From Desulfoscipio geothermicus (GTDB lineage Bacteria > Bacillota > Desulfotomaculia > Desulfotomaculales > Desulfallaceae): a DNA stretch of 50,231 bases. The position numbers were made by a program, and so were the translations under genes. Below are positions 32,864 through 40,714 of the stretch, one piece after another. The notes under the pieces are model-generated. The model made no database searches. It was given only the letters and a program-made list of their open reading frames with translations, and was not told the DNA's origin. The stretch is taken from assembly GCA_016841905.1 (NCBI GenBank), contig JAENYF010000024.1, forward strand, positions 1-50,231, written 5' to 3'. Numbering within the stretch: the first letter of the stretch is position 1; each line of letters opens with the position of its first letter.

Positions 32864-34885
32864 TTGAAGAATTATACTACCGAACAACTCCGCAATATCG
32901 CCATAGTAGGACATGGTGGGGCGGGCAAAACATCTCTGGTGGAAGCAATGCTTTTTAACACTGGAGTAATAAATCGTCTAGGCCGGGTAGAAGATGGAAC
33001 TACCGTATCCGACTACCATCCTGAAGAGGCCCAGCGACAATCTACTGTGCATACCAGTCTGGTGCCTGTAGAAGTAAACAATACTAAATTAAACTTTCTT
33101 GATACCCCAGGTTTTTCCGATTTTATTGGCGAAGTAAAAGGTGCCTTAAGGGTAGCTGATACTGCTTTGTTTGTTTTTTCAGCCGTGGACGGTGTACAGG
33201 TGCTCCATGAAATCATATGGAAATCTGTACAAAAGGCGGAATTGCCCCGGGTAGCCTTCATCAATAAAATGGACCGCGAAAACGCCAGCTTTATCAAGTT
33301 AATGGACGACTTAAACGCCAAGTTTAAAGCCAATTTTGTGCCGGTGAACTTCCCCATTGGTGAAGGTTTGGATTACAAAGGCATTGTAGACGTGCTCGAG
33401 CAAAAAGCCTACGAATTTGGTGACGACGGCAAACCCAAGGAAATTGCCATTCCCGCTGAACTGCAGGAGCAATTGCAGGAGTACCGCGATAAATTGATCG
33501 AAGCCGCAGCCGAGAGTGACGATGACCTGACCATGAAATATCTGGAAGGCGAAGAGTTAACTACAGAGGAAATTAAAGCCGGGCTACATAGTGTTGTTGC
33601 TGAGGCCAAAGCAGTGCCGGTGCTATGCGGGTCAGCCACTAAGAATATGGCCATTCCCAATTTATGTGACTTTTTAGCCCAATACCTTCCGGCACCCAAA
33701 CGCGAGGATGGGCCGATGTCTGCACTGGTATTCAAAACACTGGCCGACCCTTATGTGGGGCGTATGAACTTTATCCGGGTATTCCGCGGTGAGCTAAAGG
33801 CAGATTCTCAGGTGTATAATGCCACGAAGGAAAGCAACGAAAAAATTGGCCAGGTGCTGTTCGTACGGGGTAAACATTCAGAGCAAACTCCCCAGGTAGC
33901 CTGCGGCGATCTGGCTGTGGTGGTCAAGCTAAACGACACCAGCTCCGGCAATACTCTGTGCGACAAGGAGCATAAAGAGGTTCTGGAAGGGATTGACTTC
34001 CCGGTACCTAACTACATCCTGGCAATTGCCCCCAAGAGTAAAAACGACGAAGATAAAATGGGTGACGCAGTGCACAAGTTGCTAGAAGAAGATCCTTCTC
34101 TCCGGGTGGAAAAGAATAAAGAAACCAAGCAAACCCTGCTCACCGGTATGGGTGAAGCCCATGTAAATATCATGATTAGCAATTTGAAGCGCCGTTACGG
34201 TGTTGACGTGGTTACCGAGGAACCCAAGGTTCCTTACCGGGAAACCATCCGCACTAAAGTAGAAGTGGAAGGTAAACATAAGAAACAGTCTGGTGGCCGT
34301 GGACAGTACGGACACGTGTGGATAAGATTTGAGCCACTGCCCGAGGGTGACTTTGAATTTAACGAAGAAGTCTTTGGCGGTGCAGTACCGCGCAACTACT
34401 TCCCAGCCGTAGAAAAAGGTTTACGGGAGGCGATGGTGGAAGGTGCTCTGGCAGGTTACCAAACAGTTGGTATGAAAGCTACCTTATATGATGGCTCCTA
34501 CCACAACGTGGACTCTTCTGAAATGGCCTTTAAGATTGCGGCTTCACTGGCTTTTAAAAAGGCGGTCCCAATGGCCAAGCCAGCCATACTGGAACCGATT
34601 ATGCTTGTAGAAGTAACCGTACCGGACGAGTTCATGGGGGATATTATCGGCGACTTTAATACCAAGCGTGGCCGGGTGCTGGGCACCGATCAGGTCGAAG
34701 ATGGCACTGTGGTAAAAGCTCAGGTTCCGATGTCAGAAATGTTTAAGTATGCCAATGACTTGAAATCCATGACCCAGGGCCGCGGGCAATTTAAAATGGA
34801 ATTTAACAGTTATGAAGAGGTTCCCGCCAAACTTGCCGAGGAGATCATCCAAAAGGCCAAAGCCGAAGCTGAGGCGGAAAAATAA
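32864..34885 (+). CDS. Elongation factor G-like GTPase (EF-G paralogue)
   Basis: 673 aa. G1 loop GHGGAGKTSL near 17 differs from the usual AHIDAGKTT of translational EF-G and marks the EF-G-2/FusA2 type. G3 DTPGFSDF near 80 and G4 NKMD near 135. Domains II to V follow, with QSGGRGQYGHVWI near 472 (domain IV) and RGRVLGTD near 603 (domain V). The paralogue may help translocation or ribosome rescue, or be stress-linked; canonical EF-G is not in the window. TTG 32864 is preceded by AAAAGGAGG with 8-nt spacing. The frame opens earlier at 32720, but that part covers the leader hairpin. Confidence 0.9.
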   Translation: MKNYTTEQLRNIAIVGHGGAGKTSLVEAMLFNTGVINRLGRVEDGTTVSDYHPEEAQRQSTVHTSLVPVEVNNTKLNFLDTPGFSDFIGEVKGALRVADTALFVFSAVDGVQVLHEIIWKSVQKAELPRVAFINKMDRENASFIKLMDDLNAKFKANFVPVNFPIGEGLDYKGIVDVLEQKAYEFGDDGKPKEIAIPAELQEQLQEYRDKLIEAAAESDDDLTMKYLEGEELTTEEIKAGLHSVVAEAKAVPVLCGSATKNMAIPNLCDFLAQYLPAPKREDGPMSALVFKTLADPYVGRMNFIRVFRGELKADSQVYNATKESNEKIGQVLFVRGKHSEQTPQVACGDLAVVVKLNDTSSGNTLCDKEHKEVLEGIDFPVPNYILAIAPKSKNDEDKMGDAVHKLLEEDPSLRVEKNKETKQTLLTGMGEAHVNIMISNLKRRYGVDVVTEEPKVPYRETIRTKVEVEGKHKKQSGGRGQYGHVWIRFEPLPEGDFEFNEEVFGGAVPRNYFPAVEKGLREAMVEGALAGYQTVGMKATLYDGSYHNVDSSEMAFKIAASLAFKKAVPMAKPAILEPIMLVEVTVPDEFMGDIIGDFNTKRGRVLGTDQVEDGTVVKAQVPMSEMFKYANDLKSMTQGRGQFKMEFNSYEEVPAKLAEEIIQKAKAEAEAEK

Positions 34886-34898
34886 GACATCTGTTTTG

Positions 34899-34929
34899 AA
34901 AAAGGCCTGTTGATGATAACGGCCTTTTT
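34899..34929 (+). terminator. EF-G gene terminator
   Basis: AAAAAGGCC (34899-34907) and GGCCTTTTT (34921-34929), 13-nt loop. Confidence 0.92.
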
Positions 34930-35178
34930 CTTCGCTTTAACTGCCAGTTCACGCAACAAAGCCTGCCTGGGAGCAAATGAAACCTGCTTGTCCTGCACTG
35001 ACTGATATAGAAATAAATTTTTTATGCTAATAATTAGTACTTATATTCACCATTTTTATGTATTCAGTATTATAAATATTGCCACAACATTGTTAGTATG
35101 TTAAAATTAATCAAATATTGGGCGGTATCATTATTGAACTGCACCACTGGTTCGGATTGATTGGGCAGGTGATTAATC
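34930..35178. other. AT-rich gap ahead of the panB leader
   Basis: No ORF with a ribosome site. It should contain the panB promoter; TATTATAAATAT-like AT tracts near 35065-35080 are candidates. Confidence 0.4.
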
Positions 35179-35279
35179 ATGTTAGATTAAGCTAACATAC
35201 CTCCGCTTGGAGCCGGTAGGACCGAGACGGGTTTACACAAGGGATATTTAAACCCTTCGGACTTGTCCGGAGGGTTTTT
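35179..35279 (+). promoter_or_regulatory. Structured panB leader with competing antiterminator and terminator
   Basis: Hairpins in order: ATGTTAG (35179-35185) with CTAACAT (35192-35198); CTCC/GGAG (35201-35212); CGGT/ACCG (35214-35224). Then GGGTTTA (35229-35235) can pair with TAAACCC (35249-35255). The same AACCC also forms the 5' arm of a strong terminator, AACCCTTCGGAC (35251-35262) with GTCCGGAGGGTT (35265-35276) and a T-run. Two exclusive folds imply a riboswitch-like switch or attenuator. A 'pan' RNA motif upstream of panB is known in Firmicutes; I cannot confirm identity from memory of the consensus. No T-box core is seen. Confidence 0.65.
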
Positions 35280-35404
35280 GTTATCCAGCATCATCTTCCC
35301 CAGACAAAAAATAAACTTATTTCTTAGCTTTAGTTAGGATTTTATTAATAGTAATGTATATTAGCAGGAACAATAATGCAAAGGCAATAAAAGGAGTGAA
35401 TATA

Positions 35405-36268
35405 GTGGAAAAACAAAAAGGCAATATCTTAAAATTCAAAGAGATGAAGCAGCAAGGTAAAAAGATCACTATGGTCACGACCTATGATTTCGGCATGATG
35501 TCCCAGGTGGATAAGACCGACGTTGATATGATCTTAGTAGGCGATTCAGCGGCTAATACCATGATGGGCTATGAAGGAACCGTGCATATTGACCTGGATA
35601 CCATGTTAGTTTTTTGCAAGGCAGTTGCAAACGCGGCTAAACATACTTTCATGGTGGCTGACATGCCCTTTATGACCTATGAAATCGGACCGGAGCAGGC
35701 AATGCTCAACGCCGGCCGGATGATTAGGGAAGGGCACGCCGATGCACTTAAGCTGGAAGGCGGCGAGCGCATTGAGCATACAGTGACTGCCTTAGTAAAA
35801 GCCGGTATACCGGTGATGGGCCATATCGGTTTAACCCCCCAGAGCGCTGCCCAGCTGGGTGGATTTAAAGTGCAGGGCAAAAGCTTGGAAAGCGCCAGGC
35901 AAATAGTTAAAGATGCGCTGGCTCTGGAAAGAGCAGGTGTCTTTGCCATTACCCTGGAAGCCATACCCAGCCCGGTGGCTAAAATCATCACGGATACCGT
36001 CAAAGTGCCCACCATCGGTATTGGCGCTGGAATTGATTGCGATGGACAAGTACTGGTGATTCATGACCTGTTAGGCCTGTTTGACAGATACACCCCCAAG
36101 TTTGTTAAACGCTATGCTAACTTAGGCGAAGATATGCAAAAAGCGATCAATACCTACTGCAGTGAAGTGCGCGATGGTATATTCCCGGATGAGGAGCATT
36201 CCTTTAGCATGTCCAAAGAGTTAGCGGAACAACTGGCTGTAGAATTGCATAAAGATGGTATATTATAA
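35405..36268 (+). CDS. panB: 3-methyl-2-oxobutanoate hydroxymethyltransferase
   Basis: 287 aa. It adds a hydroxymethyl group from 5,10-methylene-THF to alpha-ketoisovalerate to make ketopantoate, the first step of pantothenate/CoA synthesis. Motifs: MVTTYDFGMM near 24, the metal-binding VGDSAANTMMGY near 46, DMPFMTYEIGPEQ near 85, GHIGLTPQSA near 140 and IGIGAGIDCDGQVLV near 207. GTG 35405 has AAAAGGAGTG upstream; the frame open from 35354 lacks a site. panC and panD are absent, so it stands alone under the leader at 35179-35279. It shares methylene-THF with MetF. Confidence 0.95.
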   Translation: MEKQKGNILKFKEMKQQGKKITMVTTYDFGMMSQVDKTDVDMILVGDSAANTMMGYEGTVHIDLDTMLVFCKAVANAAKHTFMVADMPFMTYEIGPEQAMLNAGRMIREGHADALKLEGGERIEHTVTALVKAGIPVMGHIGLTPQSAAQLGGFKVQGKSLESARQIVKDALALERAGVFAITLEAIPSPVAKIITDTVKVPTIGIGAGIDCDGQVLVIHDLLGLFDRYTPKFVKRYANLGEDMQKAINTYCSEVRDGIFPDEEHSFSMSKELAEQLAVELHKDGIL

Positions 36269-36381
36269 TTAGACAAACAGCACAGCCTTAAGCTTACGGT
36301 AAGCTTGGCCAAATTTAACTGGAAAAGCAATAAGTTAGGGAACACGGGTCCCAGCAGATGCTGGAATAGACAACAAACCAG

Positions 36382-36422
36382 GTAGGTATTTTTTGTCTCC
36401 CTCTGGGGCAGGAAATACCTAC
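36382..36422. promoter_or_regulatory. Strong hairpin downstream of panB
   Basis: GTAGGTATTT (36382-36391) is the exact complement of AAATACCTAC (36413-36422). A smaller CCAGC/GCTGG hairpin precedes it near 36350. It could be the panB transcript end or a structured RNA; there is no clear T-run after it. The remaining gap (36269-36522) shows nothing else. Confidence 0.4.
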
Positions 36423-36497
36423 TCGTGGTTATGCACCTTTTATATGCTGCTGTGATACAATTTGAGGATAAAGCATGTCAATACAAGAATAAATTCA

Positions 36498-36531
36498 TAA
36501 TAAACCCGGGCAATGGTCCGGCTTATTTTTT
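36498..36531 (-). terminator. Terminator-like hairpin
   Basis: On the minus strand AATAAGCCGG and CCCGGGTTTATT form an imperfect stem with an A/T flank on both sides. It would end the small minus-strand ORF at 36523-36663. Confidence 0.5.
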
Positions 36532-36663
36532 ATCTTGCTGGTTTAATCTGGCCACTTTCAAAATTTGTTCAACCGCCCGGTATAAATCACGGCCAAGTAT
36601 GTGAACGCTCCCAATAGAGAGCAGCAAAAGGTCTATTACTATGATAAGGTGCAGGACAGGCAC
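36523..36663 (-). CDS. Possible small membrane protein
   Basis: 46 codons from GTG 36663 (weak GAGAAG upstream) to TAA 36523. It has a hydrophobic stretch (LHLIIVIDLLLLSIGSVHIL) followed by an amphipathic charged tail ending LNQQDKK. A terminator-like fold overlaps its end (36498-36531). It could be a real short protein or the tail of a decayed gene. Confidence 0.3.
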   Translation of the reverse strand: MPVLHLIIVIDLLLLSIGSVHILGRDLYRAVEQILKVARLNQQDKK

Positions 36664-36857
36664 TTCTCGTTACACTTGCTAAAACAGTAACAATAATGGC
36701 ATCAATAACCGGTGCCAGGATGGAGGAAACAATGGGTACTACCTGGGATATTAATTATGAAAAGATCATTAAAATAAGACAAGTTCGTTAGTACTTGTTG
36801 GAACGGTCTATCCTTCAAAAATCATCTGTCTAAAATCTGTCTACACGCCGCAAATAT

Positions 36858-36890
36858 AAAAAAATCCCAAAGGCCGAAAACCTTGGGATT
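36858..36890 (-). terminator. Original tRNA-Trp terminator, left outside the element
   Basis: On the minus strand AATCCCAA (36890-36883) pairs with TTGGGATT (36870-36863), followed by TTTTT. It abuts attL, where the tRNA 3' end would have stood before insertion. Confidence 0.85.
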
Positions 36891-36892
36891 AC

Positions 36893-36937
36893 TGGCAGGG
36901 GAGACAGGACTTGAACCCGCAGCCCACGGTTTTGGAG
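36893..36937 (-). repeat. attL: tRNA-Trp 3' fragment
   Basis: 45 bp identical to 50177-50221. The match runs from the encoded CCA end to the first base of the anticodon loop; the next base differs (T 36938, A 50222). This half is a fragment, not a complete tRNA. Confidence 0.95.
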
Positions 36938-37043
36938 TCCGATTTAGTGCATTAGGTATAGTTAGCGTAATTCGGTTAAGGCTTGTCCCCGTTGGCATTC
37001 CGACTTTCAGTATTGGTTGTTGTTGGTTGCCATGATATCCTTT

Positions 37044-37225
37044 TGGTGTGAATTTTAAAATCACTCACACCAGATTCACACCAATATTAGCACCAAGAAA
37101 AATGGGTTTTGGAACATGAATAAATCACCACCAAACCAATGCCCACACGGCTTGCTTTAGTGTGGTAAAGCATATTCACACCACCGGGTTCACACCATTA
37201 TTTTATGCTGTGGTTTTGGTGTGAA
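37044..37225. repeat. Left arm-type sites (TTCACACCA cluster)
   Basis: Exact 9-mers at 37075-37083, 37175-37183 and 37189-37197 (direct) and at 37044-37052 and 37217-37225 (inverted), plus one near-copy at 37064-37072 set 11 bp from its neighbour. The inverted ones sit in the longer repeat TTTTGGTGTGAATTTTAAA. The same 9-mer occurs twice at the right end. They are probably integrase or excisionase binding sites. The rest of 36938-37488 has no gene. Confidence 0.75.
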
Positions 37226-37488
37226 TTTTAAACATTGTTACGCTGCATGCTTTCCGCAAGTAAAATGATTACGCTAATACGACATTATCAATTAAACGGC
37301 GTTCATATTTCCATTTTAAGCATAGGGTAAAATCTTTCTAAGGTTTTTTATACCTGTTTAAGACTAGGCTACGCTTAAACGGCAATTTTGGGCGTCTAAA
37401 TAGCAATGCAGGTAGTTTGCTTGTTAATAGGGGGCAATTAACCGGGTAAAAAAAAGAACGGCGCAGTGGCCGTTGTTTTTTCATTAAC

Positions 37489-38739
37489 TTATTGATTAAC
37501 ATGCTGATTAGTTTGCTGATTAGCGTTAGTGGTGAATAATGCGTCTAGCTTATCAGCGGCCTCCACGTCGGCTTTCTTTATGAAGTGGCTATAAATATCC
37601 ATTGTCGTAGAAATGGTTGAGTGCCCTAGCCGTTCGCTGATAACCTTGGCGTGCAGCCCCTGCCCCACCAATATGGTGGCGCTTGTATGCCGCAATCCAT
37701 GAAACGGCAGCGGTGGTAAATTGTGTCTTTTGAGAAACTTAGGGAACCAGCTACCAAACGTATAGGGGTACATTGGCTTACCTTCCCATGTGGTGAATAA
37801 TCGCTGCGAACCCTGCCATAAATCCCCGGCCTTAAGCCGTTCCCGTGATTGTGCCGCTTTATGCTGCTTAAGCAGGGCCATAACCGACGCCGGCACCGAT
37901 ACTATCCGCTTAGAAGTTTCATTTTTGGGTTCCTTAGGGAAGGTTCCACGGCCAGTTACATATTGACTACTGCGCGCAATCTCAATCGTATTTTCCTCAA
38001 AATCGACGTCTTGCCATTCAAAACCCATTAATTCACCCTCACGAACACCGGTAGCAAGGGCCAATGTAATAGCCGTTCTATGCTTAAGTGGTTCATTCTC
38101 CAAAGCTTTAAGCATTGCCATTGCCTGTCCTTCACTGTAACAGGCGGCCTCCTTTTTCGGCACCCTGGGCGGCTTTACCCGGCTTGCAGGATTCGAGGGT
38201 ATTACCTGCCATTGAACAGCGTCTTGCAATATCGTACCAATCACCCGGTGGTGGTGGCGAATATTCCTTGGCGATAATCCACCGCTTTTACCGTCTAGTC
38301 GCACCCCGTCCTCTTGCAGGTTGGCGTAAAATTCCATTAAGTGGGTAGGTTTGATTTTCTCAACCTTTAGGTGGCCTATTGCCTGTAAAATCCGGGTTAA
38401 CTTCTCCTTGTAACCTGCTACTGTTTTAGGCGCAAGATTAACTTCCGCATAATCCCTTAACCAGCGTTCTGTAAACTCCGCAAAGGTTAGCTTTGAAGGT
38501 TCAACATACAGCCCTTTATCAACTTCCTCGCTGAACAATGCAAGTTTCGTTTCAGCCTCACCACGGGCTTTGCAACGGGAAATCTTTTTGCAATCCTTGC
38601 AGGTTTTTTCTTCACAACCATATTCAGTGCTGATAGTTTTGATTTTTCTTATCTGTTTTCCTTCCGAATCAAGGCCACAGGCTACGGTTAACCGCCAAGA
38701 GTTAACGCCTCTTTTTTGAATCGTACCTTTTCCCGCCAT
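37489..38739 (-). CDS. int: Tyrosine recombinase/integrase
   Basis: 416 aa. It catalyses site-specific recombination between attP and the tRNA-Trp gene. The N-terminus (1-65) is a small arm-binding domain with a Cys-rich insert CEEKTCKDCKKISRC, possibly zinc-binding. The SAM-like core-binding domain lies near 85-170 (FTERWLRDYAEVNLAPKT). The catalytic domain has Arg in ATGVREGEL near 231, HGLRHT near 348, and HSTISTTMDIYSHF with the Tyr near 383. This is a Tn916/phage-type integrase. ATG 38739 is used, with AGGAAGGTAATGAA upstream; the longer frame to 38835 overlaps the gene before. It is adjacent to attL and co-transcribed with the gene at 38744. Confidence 0.95.
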   Translation of the reverse strand: MAGKGTIQKRGVNSWRLTVACGLDSEGKQIRKIKTISTEYGCEEKTCKDCKKISRCKARGEAETKLALFSEEVDKGLYVEPSKLTFAEFTERWLRDYAEVNLAPKTVAGYKEKLTRILQAIGHLKVEKIKPTHLMEFYANLQEDGVRLDGKSGGLSPRNIRHHHRVIGTILQDAVQWQVIPSNPASRVKPPRVPKKEAACYSEGQAMAMLKALENEPLKHRTAITLALATGVREGELMGFEWQDVDFEENTIEIARSSQYVTGRGTFPKEPKNETSKRIVSVPASVMALLKQHKAAQSRERLKAGDLWQGSQRLFTTWEGKPMYPYTFGSWFPKFLKRHNLPPLPFHGLRHTSATILVGQGLHAKVISERLGHSTISTTMDIYSHFIKKADVEAADKLDALFTTNANQQTNQHVNQ

Positions 38740-38743
38740 TTCA

Positions 38744-39592
38744 TTACCTTCCTTTCTTGGTTTCCTTTTTCTTTTTCCTAAGTTCAGCCCCGCTATTTTT
38801 CCACCATAAGTTTTTACGGTGGCTTGGTTCAGCATATTTACTGCCCGGCGCTGCAGGTTTCCCGCAACCGCAAGCGCAAAGTGCCACGCTGCCCCACGCC
38901 TTATTAAGCAAATAATCCGCTATAGCACCGAACAAATTCGGTAATAATATATCGGGTTCATATCCGGGTTGCCAATCAACTATTGTCTCGAATTTAGCCT
39001 TTTCAAAATAAAGTGAATCCCATTTTATTTGGCCGGTTTCTTTAATAATCTCTGCGTGTAAGCAATAATCTTTTACCCATGCCGGCGTATCATATAGCAA
39101 CGACGGGATAAGGGTATTACCTTCCGGCACCAACAATACTTCCCTTGGTGGTTTTGCGAGTTGTTTGTATTTTTCCTTCAAATATTCAAAACCTTCCAAT
39201 AACAGCTTGACTCTACTCTCCAATTCATTATTCCGTTCCCGTTTCATACCAACGTTTAGGTTACTCTGTATAGCCAGCAACGTATTGGCAGCAGCGTACA
39301 CCACTTCAAGCGGAACAGCCTGCATATCTCCATGATAAACCTTACAATATTTTGGTATATAAGCACTTACCAAGTTACCAAACTTTGAATAAAACTCCAC
39401 AGCGGCGGCCTCATTGTTTAATTTCACTATATGGCGAAGGGATTCTTCAATCTTCCTTTCAGTAAACAGCCTTTTCCTGCCCGGTTTCCATTGCAACCAC
39501 CTTGTTTTGTTCCCCTCTTTAACACCCTGTGGTGTTGGAATGGGTGCAGAACATACCTTTACGTCAACTGCCCCGTGAACATGCCATCCCAA
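38744..39592 (-). CDS. Hypothetical element protein with Cys-rich C-terminus
   Basis: About 282 aa from TTG 39592 (AAGGGGGT at 8-nt spacing). The ATG at 39619 would place the start inside an operator repeat. The body is helical and hydrophilic. Near the end is CACGCGKPAAPGSKY with a following HRKNLWW and a Lys-rich tail (KKKKETKKGR), suggestive of a small zinc-binding and nucleic-acid-binding tail. No family is recognised. It ends 4 bp before the integrase start, so the two are expressed together, and may affect integration or maintenance. Confidence 0.7.
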   Translation of the reverse strand: MGWHVHGAVDVKVCSAPIPTPQGVKEGNKTRWLQWKPGRKRLFTERKIEESLRHIVKLNNEAAAVEFYSKFGNLVSAYIPKYCKVYHGDMQAVPLEVVYAAANTLLAIQSNLNVGMKRERNNELESRVKLLLEGFEYLKEKYKQLAKPPREVLLVPEGNTLIPSLLYDTPAWVKDYCLHAEIIKETGQIKWDSLYFEKAKFETIVDWQPGYEPDILLPNLFGAIADYLLNKAWGSVALCACGCGKPAAPGSKYAEPSHRKNLWWKNSGAELRKKKKETKKGR

Positions 39593-39609
39593 AACTTTAC
39601 ACCCCCTTA

Positions 39610-39662
39610 TGCTAGACATTGCTAGACAATCACTTCACCAATTAAGTACATTGTAATATACT
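39610..39662 (+). promoter_or_regulatory. Operator/promoter copy 1
   Basis: Operator 39610-39627: two direct TGCTAGAC half-sites at 10-bp period. Promoter-like -35 TTCACC (39634-39639), 17-nt spacer, -10 TATACT (39657-39662), reading right. It lies just upstream of the leftward gene start at 39592, so it could also block that promoter. Confidence 0.65.
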
Positions 39663-39743
39663 TTAATTAAGAAGGCAATAGCAAATTCAATAAACGCAAA
39701 GCTCAGCAATACCTTACGTTAATCAAAATACAGCCACTGAATA

Positions 39744-39796
39744 TGCTAGACATTGCTAGACGCAAACTTCACAATTTTAATACTTTGTAATATGCT
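39744..39796 (+). promoter_or_regulatory. Operator/promoter copy 2, ahead of the regulator gene
   Basis: The 18-bp operator of copy 1 recurs exactly at 39744-39761, followed by -35 TTCACA (39768-39773), a 17-nt spacer and -10 TATGCT (39791-39796). Similarity extends through the promoter, so this is a duplication of about 55 bp. It likely lets the 64-aa repressor control both directions. Confidence 0.7.
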
Positions 39797-39819
39797 TATA
39801 TCAATAGGAGGGAATACAT

Positions 39820-40014
39820 ATGGAAAATCAGCTGAAAGCAGAAAGAAAGCGGCAGGGTTTAACCCAGCTAGAGTTGGCCAAACAGACAGATATCCACCCG
39901 ATAGAGATTAGCAAAATTGAACGTGGGGCAGTACGGGCATATCCAGGTTGGCGTAAGCGTATTTCAGCGGCACTTGGAGTATCGGAAGAAATATTGTTTC
40001 CGGGAGTTGATTAA
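39820..40014 (+). CDS. Cro/C1-type HTH regulator
   Basis: 64 aa, a single XRE helix-turn-helix (RQGLTQLELAKQTDIHPIE then ISKIERG). AGGAGGG upstream of ATG 39820. It is probably the master switch of the element and autoregulates through the operator at 39744-39761. It is short for a full CI repressor; it may act more like Cro or SinR-type proteins. Confidence 0.9.
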   Translation: MENQLKAERKRQGLTQLELAKQTDIHPIEISKIERGAVRAYPGWRKRISAALGVSEEILFPGVD

Positions 40015-40015
40015 T

Positions 40016-40336
40016 ATGGAGAACAACTTACAACCACAACAGGCAATACAAGAAGCACTCCGGGCAATATTAATGGCAGGCAACTTACAGGCAACACAGG
40101 AACCACCTAAAGCCACGATGCCAGCTAAAGAGGCCGCAACTTATTTAAATATCAGTTATTGGAAACTATTGGAATTGGCAAAAGCAAAGAAAGTACCACA
40201 CATTAGGGCAGGCAGCCGGGTATTGTTCCGGCGGGAAAGTTTAAATGATTGGTTGGCTGAACAGGAGGTAGCCAGCGTTGCCCAGGCGGTACAACCAGAA
40301 CCAATAGTTGTTAAGGGAATACGGCGTTTAAAGTGA
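40016..40336 (+). CDS. Excisionase-like HTH protein
   Basis: 106 aa. Near residues 37-85 lies a MerR/excisionase-type HTH_17 domain: MPAKEAATYLNISYWKLLEL, then VPHIRAGSRVLFRRESLNDW. The short linkers on either side lack motifs. ATG 40016 follows the regulator stop by one base, with CGGGAG upstream. This type of protein directs excision together with integrase, or acts as an AlpA-like activator in satellites; sequence cannot separate the two. Confidence 0.85.
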   Translation: MENNLQPQQAIQEALRAILMAGNLQATQEPPKATMPAKEAATYLNISYWKLLELAKAKKVPHIRAGSRVLFRRESLNDWLAEQEVASVAQAVQPEPIVVKGIRRLK

Positions 40337-40404
40337 AGTTAACGAGGTTGTGACTGAAAGGGGGTGAGGTAGCAAGGGGATATATGGGCCAGTGGAAAGC
40401 AAAA

Positions 40405-40425
40405 ACCCCGGCGGCAATCCGGGGT
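40405..40425 (+). promoter_or_regulatory. GC-rich hairpin
   Basis: ACCCCGG (40405-40411) pairs with CCGGGGT (40419-40425). No T-run. It lies between the excisionase and the 47-aa gene, so it may modulate read-through. Confidence 0.45.
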
Positions 40426-40448
40426 AGTTAAGAAGGGAGTTGATGATT

Positions 40449-40592
40449 ATGACATTGTTAGCCAAACTGCGTGAAATGTTGGCTAATGCGCACAGAACCG
40501 GCGAACTTACCGAATTTCTGCAGGTACTGTGCTACACATTAATGGGCTACATGCTGTTGATTATGACTATTGATTTAATTGTGAACCGATAA
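40449..40592 (+). CDS. Small membrane protein (47 aa)
   Basis: A short frame from ATG 40449 to TAA 40592, with GGGAG at 40435-40439. The first half is polar and helical (KLREMLANAHRTGELTEF). The second is a hydrophobic helix (YTLMGYMLLIMTIDLIV). It is a typical small phage-type membrane protein. Function unknown. A strong GCCGGGCA/TGCCCGGC hairpin (40600-40629) follows it. Confidence 0.6.
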   Translation: MTLLAKLREMLANAHRTGELTEFLQVLCYTLMGYMLLIMTIDLIVNR

Positions 40593-40599
40593 GCACCAT

Positions 40600-40629
40600 G
40601 CCGGGCAGCGGCGGCAACCATTGCCCGGC
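40600..40629 (+). promoter_or_regulatory. Strong hairpin after the 47-aa gene
   Basis: GCCGGGCA (40600-40607) and TGCCCGGC (40622-40629), 14-nt loop, followed by ACTAAAAA; there is no T-run on the + strand. It may slow or partly stop transcription before the primase gene. Confidence 0.5.
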
Positions 40630-40714
40630 ACTAAAAACGCACTAGAAAGAATCTACATTATTTATTATACACCATTGAGAGTTTCACTGACAACTTTTAT
40701 AAGGAGGAACCCTA

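Noticed and set aside
35179-35279. T-box leader for panB
   Set aside because: No GGTGG-type T-box bulge is present and panB is not a T-box class gene.
36822-37064. Minus-strand open frame over attL
   Set aside because: It crosses the tRNA fragment, its terminator and an arm site, and has no ribosome site.
38739-38835. Longer N-terminus for integrase
   Set aside because: It overlaps the preceding gene; ATG 38739 has its own ribosome site and the normal family start.
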